Source: Propionibacteriaceae bacterium (GTDB taxonomy: Bacteria; Actinomycetota; Actinomycetes; Propionibacteriales; Propionibacteriaceae). Taken from it: a stretch of 11,480 nucleotides of DNA. This document shows, in pieces, positions 7,523 through 11,480 of the stretch. A model generated the notes under the pieces. The model was not told the origin of the DNA. It ran no database searches and saw nothing but the letters and a program-made list of their open reading frames with translations. Location: positions 1 through 11,480 of the forward strand of contig JAUNUL010000063.1 in NCBI GenBank assembly GCA_030538175.1, written 5' to 3'. Numbering within the stretch: position 1 is the stretch's first letter; the number at the start of each line of letters is the position of its first letter. The position numbers were made by a program, and so were the translations under genes.

Positions 7523-7621
7523 CGCAACAAATCTGCGTCGACTTGAGATAGTGCGTTGTGTTCGTCCTTGTCACGGCGTTTTGCTCCCTGCGGCGGGGCG
7601 GGTCGACGCAGAATTTTTGCG
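7523..7621. repeat. Pair of 20-bp imperfect inverted repeats in the GNAT-ychF gap
   Basis: The arms CGCAACAAATCTGCGTCGAC (7523-7542) and, read on the minus strand, CGCAAAAATTCTGCGTCGAC (7621-7602) agree at 18 of 20 positions. They are separated by 59 bases with no coding frame I can support. This could be a small non-autonomous element, an interspersed intergenic repeat, or a long hairpin in the leader of ychF. A short GCGG-ATTT-CCGC hairpin (7514-7525) overlaps the left arm. Confidence 0.6.
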
Positions 7622-7669
7622 TTCGGTCACGGTGCCCGGCTGTCGCCAAGCCCAGTAAGGTGGGCCAGC

Positions 7670-8743
7670 GTGGCACTCACCATCGGAATCGTCGGCCTTC
7701 CCAACGCCGGCAAGTCGACCCTGTTCAATGCGCTGACCCGCAACAACGTGCTCGCCGCGAACTATCCGTTCGCGACGATCGAGCCCAATGTTGGCGTGGT
7801 GGGCGTCCCCGAGCCTCGCTTGGCGAAGCTTGCCGAGATCTATGGCTCGCAGGCACAGCTGCCGGCGACCGTGTCGTTTGTTGACATCGCAGGCATCGTG
7901 AAGGGCGCCTCGCAGGGCGAGGGCATGGGCAATGCCTTCCTCGCAAATATCCGAGAGGCGGACGCGATCTGTCAGGTTACGCGCGTCTTCCGCGATCCCG
8001 ACGTGACGCACGTTGACGGTGAGGTCAACCCGTCCAGCGACATCGAGACGATCACCACCGAGCTGATCCTCGCCGACATTCAAACCCTGGAGAAGGCGAT
8101 CCCGCGCATGGAGAAGGAAGCGCGGATCAAGAAGGAGTCCCAGCCGAAGCTTGCCGCGTGGCAGGGGGCACTTGAAGTGCTGAACTCCGGCAAGGGCGTG
8201 CATGCGGCCGGGCTGGATCTGGAGCATCTGCGCGAGCTGTTCCTGTTGACCGCGAAGCCGTTCATCTATGTGTTCAACTGCGACACCGACGAGCTCGCCG
8301 ATGAGGATCTGAAGGCGCGGATGCGTGAGGTGGTCGCGCCGGCGGAGGCCATCTTCCTGGATGCCAAGATCGAGGCCGAGCTGTCGGAGATGGAGCCCGA
8401 GGACGCCAAGGAGTTCCTGGCCGAAATGGGCATCGACGAGCCGGGTCTGGATGTGCTGGCGCGGGTGGGGTACGACACGCTGGGGTTGCAGTCCTACCTG
8501 ACCGCCGGTCCGAAGGAAGCCCGCGCATGGACCATCCCCAAGGGAGCGACCGCACCCGAGGCCGCGGGGGTCATTCACACGGATTTCCAGAAGGGGTTCA
8601 TCAAAGCCCAGGTCGTGTCGTTCGATGACCTCGTCGCCGCAGGTTCGGAGCAGGCTGCGAAGGCTGCGGGGAAAGTGCGCCTCGAGGGCAAGGACTACGT
8701 CATGGCCGATGGGGACGTCGTCGAGTTCAGGTTTAACGTCTAA
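7670..8743 (+). CDS. ychF: Redox/ribosome-associated Obg-like ATPase YchF
   Basis: A 357-residue universally conserved P-loop protein (OLA1/YchF), which binds ribosomes and prefers ATP to GTP. The order is: Walker A GLPNAGKST near residues 9-17, a switch region with YPFATIEPNVGVV, the G3 motif VDIAGIVKGASQGEGMGN, and an alpha-helical coiled-coil insertion around residues 130-200. The G4 region is FNCDTDE in place of the GTP-specifying NKxD, as expected for YchF. The C-terminal TGS domain contains HTDFQKGFIKAQVVSFDDLV and ends DGDVVEFRFNV. The GTG at 7670 is chosen because VALTIGIVGLPN is the family N-terminus and AAGG lies nine bases upstream; the longer frame from 7556 would read through the inverted repeat. 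The stop codon overlaps possible operator half-sites of the following toxin-antitoxin locus. Confidence 0.96.
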   Translation: MALTIGIVGLPNAGKSTLFNALTRNNVLAANYPFATIEPNVGVVGVPEPRLAKLAEIYGSQAQLPATVSFVDIAGIVKGASQGEGMGNAFLANIREADAICQVTRVFRDPDVTHVDGEVNPSSDIETITTELILADIQTLEKAIPRMEKEARIKKESQPKLAAWQGALEVLNSGKGVHAAGLDLEHLRELFLLTAKPFIYVFNCDTDELADEDLKARMREVVAPAEAIFLDAKIEAELSEMEPEDAKEFLAEMGIDEPGLDVLARVGYDTLGLQSYLTAGPKEARAWTIPKGATAPEAAGVIHTDFQKGFIKAQVVSFDDLVAAGSEQAAKAAGKVRLEGKDYVMADGDVVEFRFNV

Positions 8744-8783
8744 CGTTATTGACGCGTCTCGTTATGTCGCCTAGGCTGGTCGT
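8734..8783 (+). promoter_or_regulatory. Promoter and candidate operator of the higBA locus
   Basis: TTGACG (8749-8754), a 17-base spacer and TAGGCT (8772-8777) make a good housekeeping-type promoter, with the predicted start at or next to the GTG at 8784, so the transcript would be leaderless. Around the -35 are four copies of one half-site: TAACG at 8734 and 8741, and CGTTA at 8744 and 8760 (the middle two form TAACGTTA). The palindrome GACGCGTC lies at 8751-8758. These are plausible binding sites for the HigA antitoxin, which normally represses its own operon. Confidence 0.6.
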
Positions 8784-8958
8784 GTGATCAGATCCTTCGC
8801 TGACTGCGACACGGAACGTGTCTGGCTGCGAGAGTCTGTTCCCCGTCTGGACCCGCGAATCCATCGCGTGGCCAATCGCAAGCTGCACATGCTTGATGCT
8901 GCGACCGCTCTGGACTGATGGTGGCCCCGAGGACGTGCTGATCGAGGACTATCACTGA
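8784..8958 (+). pseudogene. higB: HigB-type toxin (RelE superfamily), internally deleted
   Basis: The frame from GTG 8784 reads VIRSFADCDTERVWLRES, continues to ...RVANRKLHMLDAATALD and stops at 8916-8918 after 44 residues. This matches the N-terminal half of HigB/RelE-like mRNA interferases, whose usual length is about 92 residues. The C-terminal end of the same family, TDGGPEDVLIEDYH, follows at once in the +1 frame (8914-8955, stop 8956-8958). The missing middle, roughly 35 residues by comparison with the family as I remember it, holds the central strands with the catalytic and substrate-binding residues. The loss is consistent with a deletion between short repeats at TGGAC (8911-8915). 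The toxin should therefore be inactive. Promoter and the downstream antitoxin ribosome site remain in place. Confidence 0.85.
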
Positions 8959-8967
8959 GGAGGCATG

Positions 8968-9267
8968 ATGACTGAGAAGCTGTACCCGCCCATCCATCCC
9001 GGCGAGATCCTGATGGAGGATTTCATCGAGCCCTTAGGGATCACCCAGCACAAGCTGTCAGTGTCCATCGGGGTGCCACCGCGCCGGATCAACGAGATCG
9101 TGCATGGCAAGCGTGCGATCACCGCTGACACTGCACTACGCCTGGGCAAGTACTTCGGTATCGATGCCCAGTTCTGGCTGAACCTGCAGTCCCGCTACGA
9201 GATCGAGTTGGCGCAGGATCGTGTCGCCGACGAGATCGCCGCCATCAAGCCGCTTCAGATGGCCTGA
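8968..9267 (+). CDS. higA: HigA-family antitoxin (XRE-type DNA-binding protein), orphaned
   Basis: A 99-residue HigA/VapI-type antitoxin. The conserved N-terminus YPPIHPGEILMEDFIEPLGI is followed by a helix-turn-helix (TQHKLSVSIGVPPRRINEIV, about 26-45), HGKRAITADTALRLGKYFG and the family ending FWLNLQSRYEIELA. It would normally bind HigB and repress the shared promoter. AGGAGG at 8958-8963 starts in the stop codon of the toxin remnant. The second of two consecutive ATGs (8968) has the better spacing; 8965 would add one methionine. All family landmarks are intact although the toxin gene is broken, so it may survive as a regulator or as an anti-toxin against a related toxin elsewhere (inference). 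Its last 13 bases overlap the 3' end of the convergent pseudogene. Confidence 0.9.
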   Translation: MTEKLYPPIHPGEILMEDFIEPLGITQHKLSVSIGVPPRRINEIVHGKRAITADTALRLGKYFGIDAQFWLNLQSRYEIELAQDRVADEIAAIKPLQMA

Positions 9268-9636
9268 GGTAGCGGGTCGCCGAACTGTCCCGGGCCTGAG
9301 GTCAGGGAGAAACTGCCGTCTTTGTGGGCCTTTGGACGCAGGAAAACCTGCACGTTGCCCTTCTCCAGCGGGAACGCGACATGCAGTCGACCCATGTTCC
9401 GGCGACAGGGATCCGGCGGAGATGGGGGCATCCAGCCACGCGTGTTCGCCTCCCAGATCGATTGGACGGCCCACCGTACGCCACCAGAGGCGGGTCGCCG
9501 GGTCGAGGAGCCGGAGCATGCCGTCAAACCTGTCCCTCAGGTTGCCCGCACGCATCGGGTTGCGGTAGGCGTGAAGGATCTCATCCTCGGTGAGCCCGTC
9601 CCCAAGCGCGGACTGCGCGACGATGGGCTCTTTCAC
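9255..9636 (-). pseudogene. Frameshifted, apparently chimeric gene remnant
   Basis: From a GTG at 9636 with GGAGAGG just upstream, the frame reads VKEPIVAQSALGDGLTEDEI then LHAYRNPMRAGNL. This resembles the start of a small actinobacterial family (BrnT/DUF4258-like in appearance, as I recall) with the motif HAYRNPIR. The following RDRFDGMLRLLDPATRLWWR and TVGRPIDLGGEHAWLDAPIS look like a different, longer protein. At about 9400-9440 the sensible reading changes frame to NMGRLHVAFPLEKGNVQVFL, RPKAHKDGSFSLTSGPGQFG, which ends in DPLPQAI at 9255 inside the 3' end of higA. The truncated end, the frame change and the mismatched N-terminus together suggest a decayed fusion of two genes. I do not recognise the second family and assign no function. 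Confidence 0.6.
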
Positions 9637-9652
9637 CTCTCCACGTTACCTT

Positions 9653-9671
9653 CCCTGTTTGCTCTACAGGG
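9653..9671. other. Short hairpin upstream of the retron-like RNA
   Basis: CCCTGT (9653-9658) pairs perfectly with ACAGGG (9666-9671) around a 7-base loop. It lies between the divergent pseudogene start and the predicted RNA start. It has no clear U-tract, so it may be a transcription block from upstream or an operator. Confidence 0.3.
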
Positions 9672-9694
9672 TGGGCTACCTGCCGCTGGCTGGG

Positions 9695-9707
9695 TACGCT
9701 GACTGCG
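9695..9707 (+). promoter_or_regulatory. Candidate -10 element for the retron-like RNA
   Basis: TACGCT (9695-9700) fits TANNNT and would place the transcription start at about 9706-9708, exactly where the left arm of the predicted closing stem begins. No convincing -35 is visible (TGGGCT at 9672-9677 at a 17-base spacing is poor). Confidence 0.35.
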
Positions 9708-9848
9708 GCGGCCGGGACGAGACAGCCGACCCTGTCGGTGGATCCGAGGTTCCCTCGGGCAGTTGATCAATGCCAGCCATCCGGCGCATGTCGGTCAGTG
9801 CGCTCCGCGCACCTGCCGACCCGCACAGCGGAGAGTCGTGCCGGCCGC
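9708..9848 (+). ncRNA. Predicted retron-like msr-msd RNA
   Basis: Just upstream of the reverse transcriptase gene, GCGGCCGGGACGA (9708-9720) pairs with TCGTGCCGGCCGC (9836-9848) at 12 of 13 positions, plus a flanking G-U pair, like the a1/a2 arms of a retron RNA. Inside, in order, are a 6-bp stem-loop (9725-9739, loop CCT), a 7-bp stem-loop (9743-9759, loop TTC) and a weaker TTGATCAA-centred hairpin (9759-9773). One long hairpin follows at 9786-9824: GC, GTCGGT and GTGCGC pair with GCGCAC, GCCGAC and GC, with two symmetric 2x2 internal loops and a TCC tip. The two short stem-loops fit an msr and the long hairpin an msd. G9721, immediately after the left arm, is the natural candidate for the branching guanosine. 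This was folded by eye; no covariation was tested. Confidence 0.6.
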
Positions 9849-9924
9849 TCTTGTCGTTCGTTCGATAGGCGTTGCTCGGCGCTGTGTTCGTCGGCGCAGG
9901 GTCCGTCCAGTGCAGGGAGAGTCA

Positions 9925-11240
9925 GTGGCACCCGATCCGGTCGCTCGCACGCTGGCACTGGCGCTTCTCGAGACCGACTGGTCGGAGCCCCAGCTTCGGT
10001 CCGCAGCCAAGTCCGTGTTGCCGGAGTGGCCTCACCGCGCGCTCTGGACCCATCGGATCGTCCGAGCGCTCCTCGGGACCTACCCACGACCGCACGGACT
10101 TCGCCCGCGAGCCCTTGCCTCCGAACTGGTCACCTTGACCGCCTTCGACGAGGCACGCGGGCGTTGTCGTGGAGCCGGTATCACGTGGAAACCGGCGCGG
10201 CTCGTCCTCGCGCAGCCGTCGATGGCGCCGCGCGCTTGGCAGGTTCCCGTTCTTCCTGACGAGGCGGCCGTCAGTGCATGGCTGCGGCTGCCCGCGGGCG
10301 AACTCGCCTGGCTCGCCGACAACCAACACCGGCATCGGCGCCACCCCGAGGGGCCACTGGTCCCTTATGCGCCACCTGGGCCCCCAGACGTGTCGGGCCG
10401 CCTCGGCTCATCGAGGCGCCCAACTCATTGCTCAAACGGATCCAGCGCCGAATCGCGAGCCTGCCCCGCGAACTCGGGGCGCACGAGGCGGCGTACGGCT
10501 TCGTTCGCGGCCGCAGCGCGATCGATCACGCGCGGCTCCATGTCGGCCAGCGACGCGTACTGACCGTCGACCTGCGTGACTTCTGCACCCACATCACCGC
10601 GCGCCGCCTCTTCGGGCTGCTGATCACGGCCGGCTACGCGGAAGGGGTGGCGTACCTCATCGCAGGTCTGTCCACGACCGCCACCTCGATCGCGGTGCTG
10701 TCCCGAATGCCGGCGGGCGGTCGGGTCGAGGATCGGTACGCCCAGCGCGCCCGACTTCGCGAGGCGCACCTGCCGCAGGGCTCGCCCAGCTCGCCCGCCT
10801 GGTCCAACGCCGTGTGTTTCTCGCTCGACCGCAGGCTGACCGGACTCGCCGCAAGCCTGGGTGCGACCTACAGTCGGTACGCCGACGACCTCACCTTCTC
10901 CGGCGACCGCGTCCCAAGGCTCGACCTCGTGGCAGCGATCGTCACCGAGGAAGGGTTCGCCCTCAACCCGGGCAAGTCACGCAACCTCGGCCGGGGCCGC
11001 CGCCAACAGGTCACTGGCGTTGTGGTGAATGATCGCCCGAACGCGCCGCGTGACGAATACGAGCGGCTGCGAGCCATCCTCCATGACGCCGATCGGAACG
11101 GTGCCCAGCACGCCAACCGTGCGGGCGTACCCGATTTCGCCGCCCATTTGGCGGGCCGGATCAACTGGGTACGCCAGCTCAATCCCGAGCGCGGCCGCAG
11201 GCTCGCCGAGGCGTACGCTCGGATCGACTTCACCAGCTGA
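9925..11240 (+). pseudogene. Retron-type reverse transcriptase with N-terminal extension, one apparent frameshift
   Basis: Reconstructed across one frame change, the gene encodes about 437 residues. Residues 1-148 come from the frame starting at GTG 9925 (AGGGAG five bases upstream): VAPDPVARTLALALLETDWS ... WKPARLVLAQPSMAPRAWQV ... AVSAWLRLPAGELAWLADNQ ... EGPLVPY. This is a helical N-terminal extension that I recall from myxobacterial-type and other retron-like RTs. At about 10368-10376 the sensible reading moves back one base to ATWAPRRVGPPRLIEAP and continues into the catalytic domain. A lost base, an extra pair of bases or a sequence error would all explain this; I see no classical slippery heptamer in the right register. 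The gene starts 76 bases after the predicted structured RNA, which would be template and primer for its msDNA. Truncated or split RT is the alternative if translation restarts internally. Confidence 0.75.
10278..11240 (+). CDS. Reverse transcriptase catalytic domain as an uninterrupted frame
   Basis: This frame from ATG 10278 (320 codons) holds the whole RT palm and fingers; its first 30 residues are probably out-of-frame noise. Motifs in order: RLIEAPNSLLKRIQRRIA (motif 1), YGFVRGRSAIDHARLH (motif 2, with HARLH where retron RTs often show NAxxH), VLTVDLRDFCTHI (motif 3; first catalytic Asp at 10569-10571), HLPQGSPSSPAWSNAVCFSL (motif 4), YSRYADDLTFSG (motif 5; YADD at 10878-10889), GFALNPGKSRNL (motif 6) and QQVTGVVVND (motif 7, the VTG seen in retron RTs). 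All catalytic aspartates are present, so the domain could be active if made. There is no maturase, endonuclease or integrase domain, which argues against a group II intron. A diversity-generating or Abi-type RT is less likely given the VTG motif and the upstream RNA. Confidence 0.85.
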   Translation: MAAAARGRTRLARRQPTPASAPPRGATGPLCATWAPRRVGPPRLIEAPNSLLKRIQRRIASLPRELGAHEAAYGFVRGRSAIDHARLHVGQRRVLTVDLRDFCTHITARRLFGLLITAGYAEGVAYLIAGLSTTATSIAVLSRMPAGGRVEDRYAQRARLREAHLPQGSPSSPAWSNAVCFSLDRRLTGLAASLGATYSRYADDLTFSGDRVPRLDLVAAIVTEEGFALNPGKSRNLGRGRRQQVTGVVVNDRPNAPRDEYERLRAILHDADRNGAQHANRAGVPDFAAHLAGRINWVRQLNPERGRRLAEAYARIDFTS

Positions 11241-11256
11241 CGAGCGGAGCAAACCC

Positions 11257-11480
11257 ATGAGCCCTTCACCCACCGGACATCTGGTCGGCTCAGATCTGGT
11301 CTTCACTCGCACGATCGCAGCCCCTGTTGCCGAGGTCTGGTCCAGACTCGCCGAATCCGACCGACTCGACACGTGGATCGGGCGCTTTGAGGGCGATCCG
11401 GCCTCTGGAGAAGTGGACTTCTTCATGACCGCCGAAGGTGAGGGTCCGGCGGCCAAGGTGAAGATCAACGCCTGTGAGCC
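11257..11480 (+). CDS. SRPBCC/AHSA1-like domain protein, cut by window edge
   Basis: Only the first 74 residues are in the window. MSPSPTGHLVGSDLVFTRTI then AAPVAEVWSRLAESDRLDTW IGRFEGDPASGEVDFFMTAE fits the start of the Bet v1-like SRPBCC superfamily, in particular AHSA1-type proteins: strand one, the PVAEVW helix, and the D.LDTWIG turn followed by two strands. Such proteins bind hydrophobic ligands in a cavity, and many actinobacterial ones have no known substrate. The ATG at 11257 has CGGAG seven bases upstream. Only 16 bases separate it from the RT stop, so read-through from the RT is likely, but the gene does not resemble any retron effector I know. Genes following it, outside the window, would help decide. 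Confidence 0.75.
   Translation, partial: MSPSPTGHLVGSDLVFTRTIAAPVAEVWSRLAESDRLDTWIGRFEGDPASGEVDFFMTAEGEGPAAKVKINACE

Noticed and set aside
7571..8578. 335-codon minus-strand frame opposite ychF
   Set aside because: Antisense shadow of ychF, whose motifs are complete.
9136..9636. Taking the whole 166-codon minus-strand frame as one intact protein
   Set aside because: Its C-terminal 40 residues are antisense to higA, and the conserved-looking segment switches to another frame, so a remnant ending at 9255 explains it better.
9728..9903. GACCCTG (9728-9734) with CAGGGTC (9897-9903) as alternative outer arms of the RNA
   Set aside because: Only 7 bp, which is easily found by chance in this GC-rich stretch, and it would disrupt the first stem-loop; the 9708/9848 pairing is longer.
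9763..9924. RT start at 9763, giving 54 more residues
   Set aside because: The added stretch is Arg-rich, covers the predicted structured RNA and has no ribosome site; GTG 9925 has AGGGAG at good spacing.
10360..10390. Programmed -1 frameshift signal in the RT
   Set aside because: No X-XXY-YYZ heptamer lies in the reading register, and no clear stimulatory structure was found by eye.
10977..11468. 163-codon minus-strand frame across the RT end and the SRPBCC start
   Set aside because: Shadow frame over two plausible plus-strand genes with no family pattern.
1..11480. tRNA, rRNA, CRISPR array or insertion-sequence transposase
   Set aside because: No cloverleaf with a T-loop, regularly spaced repeats or transposase-like frame was seen in reading both strands.

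Overview
The window is high-GC DNA with GTG starts, leaderless-looking promoters, a short actinobacterial-type IlvA, tandem-GNAT and Obg-like YchF genes. This points to a Gram-positive actinomycete (Actinomycetota). A propionibacterial or nocardioidal relative would fit, but I cannot fix the family from this sequence alone.

Positions 1-8743 are mostly chromosomal housekeeping genes. On the minus strand lie ilvA (threonine ammonia-lyase, its 3' part cut off by the window edge) and rmuC. A polyhydroxyalkanoate-depolymerase-like alpha/beta hydrolase is divergent from rmuC. Convergent to the hydrolase, across a strong two-sided hairpin, is a minus-strand metal-homeostasis operon: an ArsR/SmtB repressor and a cation-diffusion-facilitator exporter joined by an ATGA overlap. 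A near-palindrome covers the repressor's -10 and abuts its start codon. Divergent from it on the plus strand are an M18 aspartyl-type aminopeptidase with its own terminator, a two-domain GNAT acetyltransferase, and ychF. A 20-bp imperfect inverted repeat pair sits between the last two.

Positions 8744-11240 differ in character: an accessory, partly decayed island. A good promoter reads into a higB toxin gene that has lost its middle. The downstream higA antitoxin is intact. Convergent with higA is a frameshifted, apparently chimeric pseudogene that runs into the higA 3' end. Next comes what I think is the main find, a retron-like unit. A predicted structured RNA (about 9708-9848) has a 13-position closing stem, two short stem-loops and one long hairpin. 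It lies just upstream of a reverse transcriptase gene with a YADD active site, retron-like VTG motif and an N-terminal extension of about 150 residues. The RT gene carries one apparent frameshift between its N-terminal region and its catalytic domain, although all catalytic motifs remain readable.

After a 16-base gap an SRPBCC/AHSA1-like gene begins and runs off the right edge. Whether it belongs to the retron unit cannot be told from this window. Overall, a conserved chromosomal backbone abuts an island holding a broken toxin-antitoxin pair and a retron-type element.
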